From the NCBI GenBank assembly GCA_051453625.1, contig JBOZIK010000001.1:104645001-104688410 (forward strand): DNA of 43,410 nt, given 5' to 3'. This DNA comes from Welwitschia mirabilis. Lineage: Eukaryota > Gnetophyta > Gnetopsida > Welwitschiales. Position numbers and translations under genes: made by a program. Positions 1-10,389 of the stretch are shown in pieces (position 1 is the first letter of the stretch; the number at the start of each line of letters is the position of its first letter). The notes beneath the pieces are model-generated. The model was not told the origin of the DNA. It was given only the letters and a program-made list of their open reading frames with translations, and searched no databases.

Positions 1-150
1 GCACTTGAAAAATCCACTCCCTCAATTGACAAGAAGTGGTTTCATTGTTAGATTAGGGTAAGAATGCGTTTTTATAAGGCGAAAGGTTGTGGGGTTGCTG
101 TTTTTTAGTTTAAAAATCAGTTTTAAAAAAAAAACGTTTTTACCTAACCC
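1..150. other. Unassigned AT-rich sequence
   Basis: I see no coding potential or recognisable element here. The stretch ends in an A-rich run immediately before the GC-rich palindromic cluster. Confidence 0.4.
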
Positions 151-297
151 TAACTCGCGAGACTCGCCGAGACTCGCGAGTCTTGCCTGACTCGCGAGTT
201 TTCTGTGGGCCTGTCTGGGCTAACCTGACTCGCCAGCCTTAAAAAACTCGTCACTTGGCGAGTTTCGCGAGTGACTCGGCGAGTCTTGCTACAATGG
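151..297. repeat. Cluster of CG-rich short palindromes (ACTCGCGAGT type)
   Basis: About 145 bp packed with variants of ACTCGCGAGT and ACTCGCCGAG in both orientations, including the perfect palindrome GACTCGCGAGTC at 171-182. It is a sharp GC- and CpG-rich island in AT-rich DNA. Alternating direct and inverted copies could fold into hairpins, as in subterminal repeats of DNA transposons. I see no transposase next to it, so the assignment is open. Confidence 0.6.
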
Positions 298-2004
298 CAG
301 GCTCATTTGCATGATTGATAATAGATCTTTTCCTTCTCCTATGGATTTACCCCTCCACGTTTGAGGGTTTTACCATATATATTTGCGGGGTTTGTGGCTG
401 TTCTTGTTTTGCACCTTGTGGTTGCTTTTATTGTTGCTACATGCGAACTAATATTTTGTAACAATGTTATTAGAGGGTTGGGTTTTGATCCTTGATTTTT
501 AGGAATTGAATAAACGAGGAGGTAGCATAGAGGTTTAGAGAAGGTAGATCTAAGTTGTTTTTTCTCCTAATATGCTTTATCCACCTTGTTTGAGCCCTAA
601 TGAGCTTCCATAGAGATTGGTGTAGGTTTTTGAGGTCATATAGCATGAACATGGAGGATTTGTGGCTTCTCTAAAATTGGGGTTAATTGTTTTTCTTCCC
701 TTGCGGATTGTTGATTTAGGTGGAGCCATGGATATAAATAGGGCTATGGTTCATGGTTCAAAAGTTAGATGGCAGGCACTGTGGTATGTGGAAGATGAAA
801 TCCACAAATCTACTGTATAAGAAAGGATGTAAGGTCATTCTTTCTAGCAATCCTTATGTCTATTGAGAGATCATCAAGGTGAGATGAAAGGCAACTCTAC
901 CTAATCTACAGGTGCATCATTCATTCAATTGTGATCGAATATTGAGTAGAACAAATGATAATAGAACTATTGAAGAAGATGGACATGTGATTCGAACATA
1001 CGAATGATTGCAAAAGGGTTCATCTCCACAGAAAGCTTCATTGCATGGATATGCAAGTATTTGAAAAGCTGCGAGATATCTTAGCATGATTTAATGCCAT
1101 AATAGTAAATGTGGTAACTAGTAGGATACAAGGTTTTGGTCAATTGATGCTCTTTCATCTTGTTGGGTCCCTTACTAAAATGTTGAAGCCACATTGTGAC
1201 AGTAATTTATTCTCACACCTTTACAACCATGGACTATGATGAACTTGCCATTTGCAAAATGGAGGAACGAAGATGTTTTGAGGTCGTTGGATCTTCATCT
1301 GGGCTGTAATGAAGCATTGTACGTAGGTGACAACCAGAGTAAAGAAGTGACAGCCAATCTCTTGGAAATACAACAGGAAAGGTCAAACAAAGAGAAACTA
1401 CCCAGTTCTTATGCATGATGATGTTTCCGCCAAGAAGGCCAAGTCCTTATGTTGCTGCTATGGAGGATGATCCTATCATGCTTTAATGCTTCTTGAACTG
1501 AGTCATGATGTATTTCCCCTAACTCATGACATATTGCTAATTGGAGTTGTACAATGTTTTGTTCCCTAGTTTGTAGTGTTTTTTTAAGTAGGTAGAGGTT
1601 AATATACTAATGTAGAGGAAACTAGCGGCATTGGACTTCTATTACATAGCATTGAGATTGCATCAGGTTTGTTTCCACAGTTTGATGCAAGATCTTTCTA
1701 GGCTAAAGGGTTTTCAAAGGTCTTGGTTTTAGTGTTGATAAGAAGCATTTGGTCGAGGGCTTCCAATTCATTACAGTTCCAACTCTGCTCTTCTTTACCA
1801 TGTCTAACATTAAACAACTTGGGCATGGATGTTGCAATCTTGTTGATGGTTGTTTTAGTGGGAGGTATAATGGCAGCGAGATGTCATGCAACATTTGAGA
1901 CCATATTGATATTCAAGTTGTTTTGCATAGATGGAGAAGGTAAATTTGTCTTTAAGTGGAAAAATACGGTTTGAAACCAAATCTTGTATTAGAGTTCTTA
2001 GTTA
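298..2004. other. Unassigned sequence, probably inside the upstream intron
   Basis: I find no protein family in any frame; the open frames are short (up to about 83 codons). The block lies between the palindromic cluster and a putative Copia LTR and could be decayed transposon sequence. Confidence 0.3.
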
Positions 2005-2640
2005 TGTTGTAATGTTAAAATTGAAGATTAGCCATTGTAGTCCATTCACATGTTGTAATTAATGTTAAATTAGAAAGCAAGATTCTGAAGTAAATGGAGA
2101 ACAAGATTTCATATTTTGATAATTTTTCAACTTTGTATAGTAGTTAAATCTTGGGCAACTGATTTGCTCAAAGGGTGTTGGATGAAGCCAGTCTTCTTCA
2201 CTTTAATTCCCCTTTGATGTTGTGAACTACAACCTCTTTTCATATTTTATAAAATCATGTGTTTGGGTTGGTTGGGGACAATGTACATTTAAGGGTTTTT
2301 ATCCCTTGTACTAGAGTTTCTAATCCAACTGTGGGCCTGTGAAAGGGAGGTTTATGTTTTGAGGGAAGATGTATGATGTAATGCTAAATGTAATTTGATC
2401 TCTTACCTTGAATAATTGTTTGTCCTACCACAACTAGTGAGGACTTCTTTTGCCCTTGTTTTCTTTGATTTAATCAAAAGCCTTGCATCGCTTCATCACC
2501 AGAGGGTAGAAAGGGCCTAAACCACATTAAATTCTCATGTTCCTTGATGTTTGCTTTTTTCTCACTTTGATGTTCTATTGTTATCTCTATCGCATTTTTA
2601 AACAAAGGGATTAGAGGTATAGGCTTAGTTTGATGCAGAT
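2005..2640 (+). repeat. Probable 5' LTR of Copia-1 (degenerate, right edge uncertain)
   Basis: The segment starting TGTTGTAATGTTAAAA at 2005 resembles the one starting TGTTATAATGTAAAAA at 5125. Both later carry a shared block of the form AATGTnCATTTAAGG (about 2279 and 5174). Two copies of one sequence, one upstream of gag and one inside the integrase region, fit an LTR. The left edge follows the TG start; the right edge is a guess. Confidence 0.35.
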
Positions 2641-2877
2641 TTGGTGACTAACCTAGTAGTGAATGAGGCAGAACAATGCTGCATGCTGGTGGTTAGCAAG
2701 CCCATGTACATGAAGCTTAGGTGCTTTGAAATTTCTACGGTGTTACTACAATTGATTTTTTTGGCATCCACATGATTCAGTGGTTTCAATTTGTATTACT
2801 GAGGTTTCAATAAATGTGAGAGCAAATTATTGTAGACAATGTGACTAATTAATAGGTTAGAATTGGAACATTTGGAT

Positions 2878-3600
2878 TATAATGATGATAGATATTCTGA
2901 CACAAAAGGACTATGTGGATGCCTTGGAACCGATCAAACATTCTAAACTGTTTGGTGATTACCAGTGGAGAAAGATGAAAGACAAGGATCTTTTGTTTAT
3001 CCATTCCTATCTTAGCAATGAAATATTGACATCCTTGGAAAATGAAAATGGTTCTGCTTCTATGTAGAAGAAATTAAAAATAGGTTTGATAAGGCTTTCA
3101 AATTGAATCAATTTCATGTTTACTAGATTGTCTTCAAAACAAAGACGAGAGAAGGGGTTACTTGACATGGTCATCTAGATGAGATTGTGGCAGCATTTGT
3201 AAGTTTGAGGACGACAAAATTCGAATTCATGGTATCATGAAAGGTTTTACAATGTCAAGGATCTTTGCCTAAATCACGGTGGCTAATCATGACAACTATC
3301 ACTAAACTATGAACATTAGTTCAATTTCCTTTGATATAATGATATGCATGCTATAGGATGCAGAAAAGTTCCTTGGCTATTAGATATAAAGGGGGAATAG
3401 GAGACATGGATAGTTGAGGTGGAGGAGTAAAAGCAAAGGAACCTGCCATGGCAGAAATGCTGAGTGTTGGTTTTGCAAGGAGGAGTGCTATGTGAAAAAG
3501 GACTATCCAAGCACAAGGAGAAAGAAGTTGCAAGGAAGACATATGAAGAAAATGGCAACTAAAATCAAATGGATGAAGATACAGGTTTCATATTTATTTG
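2878..3600 (+). pseudogene. Copia-1 gag remnant with zinc knuckle
   Basis: In 2882-3065 a frame reads through ILTQKDYVDALEP and then DKDLLFIHSYLSNEIL, typical of the Copia gag N-terminal region. A stop at 3066 and frameshifts follow. Near 3457-3515 the frame reads CWFCKEECYVKKDYP, a degenerate form of the CX2CX4HX4C knuckle in which the His and the last Cys have been replaced. The product would have bound element RNA in virus-like particles; it can no longer be made. Confidence 0.65.
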
Positions 3601-3629
3601 CCTAGATTCTTAGGTAAACATATCTTAGG

Positions 3630-3800
3630 GGTCTAATGACATTTGGATACAAGACATTGGTTCATTGTTTCATATTTGTCTAGATCACAGATTATTCAGC
3701 TTCTATGTAATCTACTCATTTGGAGTTATATGTGCTGTAGAAAATAGGGAGCTCCATATTCATGGCGTAGATACCTTTGTGATGAAACAACAAAATGCAT
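3630..3800 (+). pseudogene. Copia-1 protease region remnant
   Basis: The frame starting near 3640 reads DIWIQDIGSLFHICLDHRLF, which corresponds to the Copia aspartic protease signature (usually DTGSS after a WI/WL pair). The active-site triad has changed from DTG to DIG. The frame then runs on to a GNNREL-like stretch. It is short and isolated by frameshifts. Confidence 0.55.
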
Positions 3801-4440
3801 AGGTATCGTTGTGATGAAACAACAAAATGAACAACAAATTAACATCAAGAATATGAGACATTTTTTAAAACTCACAAGCAAATTGTTATTAGTTAATTGG
3901 ACAATATGCTGAGCTTGGTTGTAAGACCTGTTTTGTTAGTGGCACATGAAGATGAACGAGGGCACTATGACAATTTGAAGTAGGATCAGGGAGGGTTCCA
4001 TACACATGCTTCGTGCTGCTGATGTAAGACATAAGGGGAGGCTACCACCAGTTATTTAAAAAGGGTGACATGTCTCCAAAGTTGGGTGACATGTATCCAA
4101 TAAACCTCTAGGGTTTATGTCTTTTGCAAGGTGACATTCCCTTTTGTGATATGTCACAACTTAAAACATCATGCACAATGGACCAAAAAATAGAGGACAT
4201 AAAGAATTGCAAAGGGCATATTTGGGACATTTTCGTGATAATTGGATTCAAACTCATTTATTCACATCAAATGCTTTTTACTTACTTAATTTTAGTTCTT
4301 TTAAGCTTATGGTATATATAACTCTTATGAAATTAATAAGTCTCACATGTTTTTAAAAAATAATTGCAACCTTTTGCATCGACATTTTGTGCTGCCATGG
4401 CGACGTCTCTTCTTGAGATGACTTTTTCAAGCTACCTACA
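3801..4440. other. Unexplained spacer between Copia-1 protease and GAG-pre-integrase
   Basis: Roughly 600 bp of AT-rich sequence separates two Copia domains that normally adjoin. No Copia motif is visible. There is a short local duplication (GATGAAACAACAAAATG near 3781 and 3812). This could be a small unrecognised insertion or heavily decayed coding sequence. Confidence 0.35.
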
Positions 4441-4479
4441 TAAATCAACGGCCAACATTTACATCATTGGCTATCACTG

Positions 4480-5080
4480 TTACTAAGGATCCCAATTTGT
4501 GCTATAGACTCTTCGGACATGTTAGGTAGTCTAGTTTGAAGGTATTACAAGCTAAATCACTTATTTCTTCATCTCCTTTTCTTACTTTGGACTTTTGTAA
4601 AGACTGTAAAATTGGTGATATCTTGTAAAGTATAAAAGAGATGAATATCGTAAAGGGAAGGGAGATTAGATTTCATTTGTTGTGATGTTGTTGGCCTAGT
4701 TACTCCTCCTCCTCTTGTTGGTTCTTAATACTTTCTCAGATTTAATGATGATTTTAATTGTAAGAGTTAGATATGTCCTATGACATGGTAGTTTGATATC
4801 CTCAAGCAGTTTGTTGCCTAAGGTGAACACAAACAGGTTTGAAAGTTAATAAACTACGTATTTGATAATGGAGGTTGATACACCTCCCATCTATGGTCAG
4901 AAGGGAATTATACATTGATACACCAACTCTGAAATGCCACAACAAAATGGTATGGCTGAAGGTGTAGTGGAATGTTGCTGGTCGTGCGAGAAACATGGTG
5001 GTTGGTGCTAATCTTCCCAAGGCGTTTCGGGTTGGTGTTATGAAGCCTAGGTTCATGTGCAGAAATTATTAGTCATTATG
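4480..5080 (+). pseudogene. Copia-1 GAG-pre-integrase and integrase core remnant
   Basis: Near 4490-4620 frames give NLCYRLFGHV and then DFCKDCKIG, the HHCC-like pre-integrase region (family pattern LWH..LGH....C..C). Around 4865-5045 frames give DNGG, PQQNGMAE and GANLPKAF, which are integrase core landmarks around the second Asp and the Glu. Frame changes occur between them. The catalytic product, an integrase for proviral DNA insertion, is lost. Confidence 0.65.
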
Positions 5081-5084
5081 AAGC

Positions 5085-5465
5085 AAAATGTTATATTTCC
5101 CCTTTTATGTTACAAACGACGTTATGTTATAATGTAAAAAATAAAGTTAGTGGAAAAAGGAATTTGTGGGGTCAATGTTCATTTAAGGCTTTGTATCAAA
5201 ACCTAGAGCTATAAAAGGAGGGCATGGGTTTCTTGTGATGGTGTGGTTGTGGGTGGAGTCATTTCAATTTGACTTGTGTTTGTGGCTTGAGCTAGAGGAA
5301 TGACTCATGTTCGTTGTGATTGTTGGATTTGTCGTTGACCTAACAAAGCTGTGTGCTGGTTCGAGAAGTAGGCTAAAAAGGTTTGGAACCTTATTAAATT
5401 GTTTGCCTACTTGTTTGTTTTCTTTTCTACTTTCTTCTCTTATTTTCATAATAGAGATCCTGCAG
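5085..5465 (+). repeat. Solo-LTR-like insertion inside the Copia-1 integrase
   Basis: Integrase similarity stops near 5075 and resumes near 5470. Between them lies about 380 bp that shares blocks with the putative LTR at 2005 (starts at 5125 and 5174). It has a TATA-like CTATAAAAGG at about 5209 and a T-rich end. A solo LTR of the same family is the simplest reading. I see no clear target-site duplication. Confidence 0.35.
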
Positions 5466-5660
5466 GTACAGGCTGGATGATAGGGCACACAAATGCATCT
5501 TTGCTGGTTGTGATGGTCATGATTTTGGCTATGTACTATGGAACCTTGTTTGCAAAAAGGTGTAACTTGTAGGGAGGATTCACTATCTCATCCCAAGCAG
5601 GTTGAAGATCAGGATGGGGAAAGCTTGATCCCAACTTCCCTTCCAATGAATTTGTGAAAG
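5466..5660 (+). pseudogene. Copia-1 integrase C-terminal remnant
   Basis: The frame starting near 5475 reads LDDRAHKCIFAGCDG followed by FGYVLW, matching the conserved Copia integrase C-terminal segment (pattern KLDP.A.KCIFLGY....GYR.W). A stop interrupts it before the RT region. Confidence 0.6.
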
Positions 5661-5814
5661 TTCTTGTTCATGATACCGAAGATGCACGCTGATAAGCTAT
5701 TGCTGATAGTAGAAACGTAACAACCCCACAAGATGTGTGTAGTGGTCTTGAAGATGAAGATGAACAATAAGAAGAGTAGGAACTTGAATAGGATAAAGAG
5801 GAGGAACAAAATCT

Positions 5815-6445
5815 TTTTGAGACTCCTACACGTTGGATTAGTAGGTCCACTCGATCTGAAAGGCTAGTTCGTAGGTATTCACCTTTGTTCTATTACATTT
5901 TGCTTAGTGATGGAAAACTTGAAATTGTAAAATATGCCAAAAACTCTAGTAATGTAGCAAAATGGGAAGTTGAAGTTACAATGAAGGAAAAATAGATATC
6001 CCTAATTCAAAACAACACATGGGATCTTGTACCTTTGCCAACACATGGGATCTTGAACCTTTGCTTAAGGGAAATAAAGCAATTTCGTATAGCTGGTTGT
6101 TCAGATTAAAAGCAAATCAAATGCGTTAGATGCCCAAAATGCAAGGTTGGTGACAAAGGGATTTGCTCAAAATCCAAGTATTGATTTTACTCAAATTTTT
6201 GCCTATGTAGTTAAGCATGCTTGGATCTGGTATTTAAACAACTTGATGTAAAAGCAACCTTTCTGCATGGGACTCTACATGGAGAACCATAATTCCAACA
6301 ACTTGAAGGTTTGATAGATGCTAATCATGTGTGTGGGTTGAACAAAAGTTTGTACAACCTTAAGCAAGCTTCTAGACAATGGTATAGAAAGTTTGATGCA
6401 TTTATGGTAGAAATAACAATATAAGTATATGACAAGAGTAGTTGT
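5815..6445 (+). pseudogene. Copia-1 reverse transcriptase remnant
   Basis: Frames give RSTRSERLVRRYSP (pre-RT linker, about 5845), NNTWDLVPLP (about 6012), ARLVTKGFAQNPSIDFTQIF (about 6140), LDVKATFLHGTLHGEP (about 6243) and LYNLKQASRQWYRKFDAFM (about 6350-6406), in the order expected of a Copia RT. The YVDD box that should follow is absent; sequence after 6410 is unrelated. Several frameshifts and stops are present. Confidence 0.75.
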
Positions 6446-6572
6446 ATTCATGTTGTTTACTTCTTATGGCCCATGCAATGTAAATTGTGCATTTAACTAT
6501 TGTGTGCATTACTTATTTTAATTTTCTTTATAAGCTACGGAGGGGAGAATTTGGAACTTGTGATGGATCTTT

Positions 6573-7100
6573 TGTAAATATTATTATACAGTACGTACTT
6601 TGTCGTACTATTCTAATTGATAGTAATCTATATTGATACAAGATTATTCATTGATATGACACCTATTGCTGGTTGGAGTTAGTGCCCAATTTTCTTTTTC
6701 CCTTTTTTTCCCTTATTTTTTCAAAATAGGGGCTGGTATTTTATTATCATTAGGACTAATTTCCTGTAATAAATAAACAAGCTTGATGTAATACCGGGGT
6801 TTGGGTTCTAGAGCCTAACACGAAGCTATAAATGTTCAAGTGTATAACAAAGAAAATACAATGAACTAATTGTACTTGGCTATTGACAGACGACTCGTGT
6901 CTTTTGGTGCATCTTTGATAATAAAGAGGTGCACTGTTTGGTTGACATAGTGTAGTAGGAACTTGAACGACCTGAATTTTGTCTATTTTTGTTCTTATTT
7001 GCATTTCTTTTTTGCTTTTTATTTCTTATTTGCATTTCTTATTTCTTTTTATTTCTTATTTGCTTTTAATTGCTTCCAACTATTCTTTATTTTTCTAGCA
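6573..7100 (+). repeat. Left LTR of Copia-2
   Basis: It starts TGTAAATATTATTATAC and ends CTAGCA. It aligns by eye with 14982-15374: similar starts (TGTTAAATATTAACA there), a shared central block around AATAAATAAA followed by TGATGTAATA/TGAATGTAATA, and a shared pyrimidine-rich tail (TTTATTTCTTATTTGCT). The copies differ by many substitutions and indels, which indicates an old insertion. Confidence 0.55.
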
Positions 7101-7179
7101 GTGGAGGGAGGTTTTTCCTCTACTGTGTTCTTGTTCTTTTTGTCGCTTCTTAGGATGGATTTCTTTTGAGGGTGTATCG

Positions 7180-8165
7180 ATGTCAAATCTGGTGAGGATT
7201 GAGTTCTAGAAGTTTAATGGAACTAACTTCGAGATTTGGAAGAACATGGTGTTGTGATGTGAAGCCAAAATCTATTTTTGTTCCCTTCTTTGTTATATTC
7301 TTATGTTGATCCCATTTGATTGTAAATGGAGGATTTAATTATAAAATCACCTTGGGATGGTTATTCAATTAAGTTAAAGAAAGGGAATATGGTGGTTAAG
7401 AGGAAGTTGAGGTGCGTTTATTACCTCAATCCAACTCCTCTCTTATGTATACCCTTACCCTTCAAGCCATTGAGGGTTGTTGGTATAATGTGCTTCATGT
7501 CTAGTAGTATTCTTTGAAGCTTTTATCTACTAAGATGAGCTTTGCAGTACTTTCCCAAGGACATGTGTGAGGGTGGGGCCAAACGTCACTAAATATTTTG
7601 TGTGCTTTTGCTTTTGTTCGCATTTCTTGCTTAAGTTCGTACTTGATTTATAACAAATAGAGGATCTTTTGGTTGAGAGAGGTTAATTGGAGCTCGTAGT
7701 TCTAAACTCGATGGTACGACTAATGCAAAACTGGATAAACTACCTCAGAAGCTGTTGAGCACCATTTGTTAATGCTGTCATTTGAATTATTATTTCTATG
7801 TTATATTCCCAAAACCAAATTTTTGGATTGTGTAAGTTAGAAGGTGCCTCTTTGATGGCTCATTTAAATGTATTTACTAATGTGGTTCATCAATTAGAAT
7901 TGTTGGGTGATAGAATTTCAGAATATGCTTAAGGTGTAACGATATTATGCTTGCTTCCTACATTAGGGAATAAATTTGTTACTTCGATAGGCGACTCTAT
8001 CTTCAGTTTTGGTGCAAGCATGCCCTTTAATGATGTGGTTGCAAGTATTTTAATTTTTAAGGGGTGAGTTTCTGTTCGAAGCCCTAGTGGTGAAACATCA
8101 AACAAAGAAAGGAAAGTCTTGAATTTTTAAACCCAGAGGAAAAACAGTGTGTTCAAAGGAAGAAC
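7180..8165 (+). pseudogene. Copia-2 gag remnant
   Basis: Frames give KFNGTNFEIWKN (about 7212), EDLIIKSPWDG (about 7330), ASLMAHLNVFTNVVHQLELL (about 7850) and GDRISEYA (about 7910), in the order of the UBN2-type Copia gag. A knuckle is not visible. Stops and frameshifts interrupt each block. It lies directly after the left LTR, as expected for gag. Confidence 0.65.
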
Positions 8166-8324
8166 AGGCTTAATGTATGACAGTTTTATGGTTGCTACCT
8201 AAATCATAGCATAATTTTGTTCAATAAGCAGTACTACATTCATTTCTGGCGGGAGTATGTCCCTTGATGATAGTGGCAGAAGTATTTTAATTTTTAAGTA
8301 AAGGAGTGATAAGCAGATACTACA
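8166..8324. other. Copia-2 deletion junction region
   Basis: Gag similarity ends before this stretch and the 3' part of RT starts after it. About 2.5 kb expected in between (protease, integrase, N-terminal RT) is absent. A short duplicated phrase (AAGTATTTTAATTTTTAAG, near 8042 and 8281) brackets the area and may mark the rearrangement. Confidence 0.4.
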
Positions 8325-8878
8325 ATCTCCCAGAACATGGTGTAAACAGTTTGACACTTGTATGTGTTCTTTAAATTTTTTTTTTTAAGCGGTGAATTTT
8401 TGCTACTTGTATATGTTGTCTTTAAAATTTTTTAAGCTGTGAATTTGGTGACTGCTACAAGGAGGTTTGTTTTCTTTATCATACCACTGGTGTACGTAGA
8501 TGACGCGTTTATTGCTAGCAACAACATGGAGCTTATTAAAGAGGCAAGAGACAACTTGAGTTTCAGTTTGACATGAAAGATCTTGGTGCTGCTGATCGTA
8601 TCCTAGATATCAAATTAACAGCAACTGAGTTGCCATATGCTAATGAAGAAAAGTACCATATGCAAATGGAATTGGGTGTTTAATGCATATCATGACGAGG
8701 GCACATCCTGATTTAGCTAATGTTGTTGGATTAGTAAGCAGATTTATGCCTAATCACTGTCTTGATAATCAGGTTCATTTAAAGGAATTTTGAGATATGT
8801 CTTTGGAATTGCTTCTTATTCTCTTGATTAATGAAATATTGGCAATGTGGCTTCACACAAATATTTGTAGGCGATTTG
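8325..8878 (+). pseudogene. Copia-2 reverse transcriptase (3' part) and start of RNase H
   Basis: Frames give PRTWCKQFDTCM (about 8331), LVYVDDAFIASNNMELIKEA with the catalytic YVDD at 8493-8504, FDMKDLGA (about 8568), MTRAHPDLANVVGLVSRFM (about 8690) and finally FVGDL (to 8878). The last residues correspond to the conserved GDLD/GD.D of Copia RNase H and are cut exactly where Gypsy-1 starts. Confidence 0.75.
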
Positions 8879-9244
8879 TGTAATGTTCTAAATTACTGAA
8901 TTAAGACTAAGCTCACATTTAATAAGGAACATTAGAAATTAAAGACCAAGGAAACAGCAGGAGATTGTCCTCGATGCCTCGTCCCAGCCTTGGACTAGTG
9001 GTTAAAGATGTGGACTACAACCCCATTCCTCCTTCTTGTGGCCTTTGGGGATTAGCCAAGGTTGTCATTGGTTATATCCACTTAGTCTATCCAGCCCCAT
9101 GCCATAGGCTCATAAACAAGATGAAGGGACACAATGTTAGAAATCCAAAGGTCGCACCCTTTTATTATAACAACACTTATTCTTAATTACGCTTTAATTA
9201 TATTTAACAACACTAACTTAATTAAAAGTGTTTTTGGAACATCA
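8879..9244 (-). repeat. Gypsy-1 LTR (3' LTR in element orientation)
   Basis: It matches 14051-14477 over most of its length, for example TTTAATAAGGAACATTAGAA and CACAATGTTA. It is about 60 bp shorter: the copy at 14051 has extra sequence after the AAGGAACAAGGAA block. Ends are TGTAATG and GGAACATCA. The many differences between the copies indicate an old insertion. Confidence 0.85.
8981..9060 (+). repeat. tRNA-Leu/Ser-like segment within the LTR
   Basis: TGGACTAGTGG at 8991-9001 fits the RNA polymerase III A-box form TRGCNNAGYNGG with about one mismatch. AGTGGTTAAAGATGTGGACT continues like the D-arm and anticodon arm of tRNA-Leu or tRNA-Ser. The corresponding piece is at 14205-14285, where a GGTTCAGCC B-box-like motif (14273-14281) lies about 63 bp further on, a spacing that would suit class II tRNAs. 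It is not a complete tRNA gene. Confidence 0.4.
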
Positions 9245-9258
9245 AATTCCCTCCATCT
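9245..9258 (-). promoter_or_regulatory. Gypsy-1 polypurine tract
   Basis: On the - strand the bases adjoining the 3' LTR read AAGATGGAGGGAATT, a purine-rich primer site for plus-strand DNA synthesis in exactly the expected place. Confidence 0.6.
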
Positions 9259-9514
9259 TAATTTCTCAACTTGTCCTTGAGCGTTGACTCCCTAGTGGAT
9301 GGACTGCTTGCATTTGCATCCCCTATGTCATCCATCTTTAGTATCAAGCATTAACTCCTCAATGGATGGACAACCTTCGCCTGCATCCTAGTGTGCCCAT
9401 TTAGTTGGCACTTTCTGAATGGTTTAGTTTCGAAGTTTCTTGATACAAGTGTCTAATATCTCCTTAGGCTAAATATGAAGAGTAAGATTAGGCGTTAACA
9501 AAATGTGTTTTGAA

Positions 9515-10080
9515 TCAAGCATGCTGTCTTGAACTTTGTCCTTTGTTGTAGGGCTTCAAAAGAATGACATGGAGTACTGGATCAAGTCGAAACATCTCAG
9601 ATGACAACTCCAATTTATAAGCCATGTCTTTAATTCCTTTTGTGATTTGTAGTAGTAGTTGATCTCCAATTTGGAAGGCTTGACTAAAAATGTGTTTGGT
9701 CATAGAATCCCTTGTACCTTAAGCTACTTATTGGTACCTTTTAATCCTGTTGATAAGCTCTTCTATTGTCTTCACCTTGGAATGTGGATTTTTCTTTCTT
9801 CCTATCCTTCTTTGTATGAAGTTCGACCAATGTACTAGGGTTGACTAGTTTCTAATTCATTGGTTTCCTGGCCATATAGCATCTTCAAAGAATCTTCCAA
9901 GATTTTATTAATCCTATCTGTCGAACCCTTAGCTTCCAGATGATAAGTGGTACTGAACCCCAGATAAGAACATGGGATCTTTACTTGAAATGATAAACCG
10001 TGGGGCTCCATGAACTCTGAAAACTTCCTGCATAAAAGGGAAAGTCAATTCCTCTCCCTTCCCCTAAAGAATTCATTCTC
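9515..10080 (-). pseudogene. Gypsy-1 integrase C-terminal remnant
   Basis: On the - strand from about 9985 downwards, frames give YLGFSTTYHLEAKGSTDRIN (the GFSTAYHPQ.DGQTER.N integrase core pattern), then MLYGQE, and, at 9703-9515, HIFSQAFQIGDQLLLQI and DPVLHVILLKPYNKG (the GD.V.L and HPVFHVS.LKPY pattern of the Gypsy integrase C-terminus). Stops separate the pieces. It lies next to the PPT and LTR, which is the normal end of a Gypsy pol. Confidence 0.75.
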
Positions 10081-10389
10081 TGAATGAATATTGGACTACT
10101 AGGGTTGGTTGATGGAAGTTAATTCTAATGTCTATCTTCGTCTACTCCTATTGAGGACTCATACTCATTGAAGGAGGTGATATTTAATTTATATAATGAT
10201 GAAGGAGAAGAACCTATGGGAACCATCACTATTTACCAAGAAATCAATAAGAAAAATCAATAAGAAAGCAAGAAGTAAAACCATGTGATTCTTAAATTAA
10301 AAACTAATTAGAAAGAAAACTTGTGTGTAGAGCATCATAAATGTGTTTTAAGGTGTGGTACTTGGGCGTTGTTGTACTTGAGGTTTGTT
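10081..10389. other. Gypsy-1 pol deletion junction
   Basis: About 300 bp without recognisable coding sequence joins integrase to gag. Protease, RT and RNase H, usually over 2 kb, are missing between them. Confidence 0.45.

Larger units (their letters stand above)
2005..6572 (+). mobile_element. Copia-1: decayed Ty1/Copia LTR retrotransposon
   Basis: Read on the + strand, the order is gag (about 2880), CCHC zinc knuckle (about 3460), aspartic protease region (about 3640), GAG-pre-integrase (about 4490), integrase (about 4640-5640) and reverse transcriptase (about 5820-6440). This protease-integrase-RT order defines Ty1/Copia. Every domain is broken by stops and frameshifts. A purine tract (GGAGGGGAGAAT, about 6539-6550) may be its 3' PPT, and Copia-2 begins about 20 bp later. 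RNase H is not recognised. The element probably lies in the intron before the first visible BSL exon. Confidence 0.75.

Noticed and set aside
8991-9060. A complete tRNA gene
   Set aside because: Only A-box and anticodon-arm-like parts are present. No acceptor stem pairing is visible and the B-box is weak, so I list it as a tRNA-like segment only.
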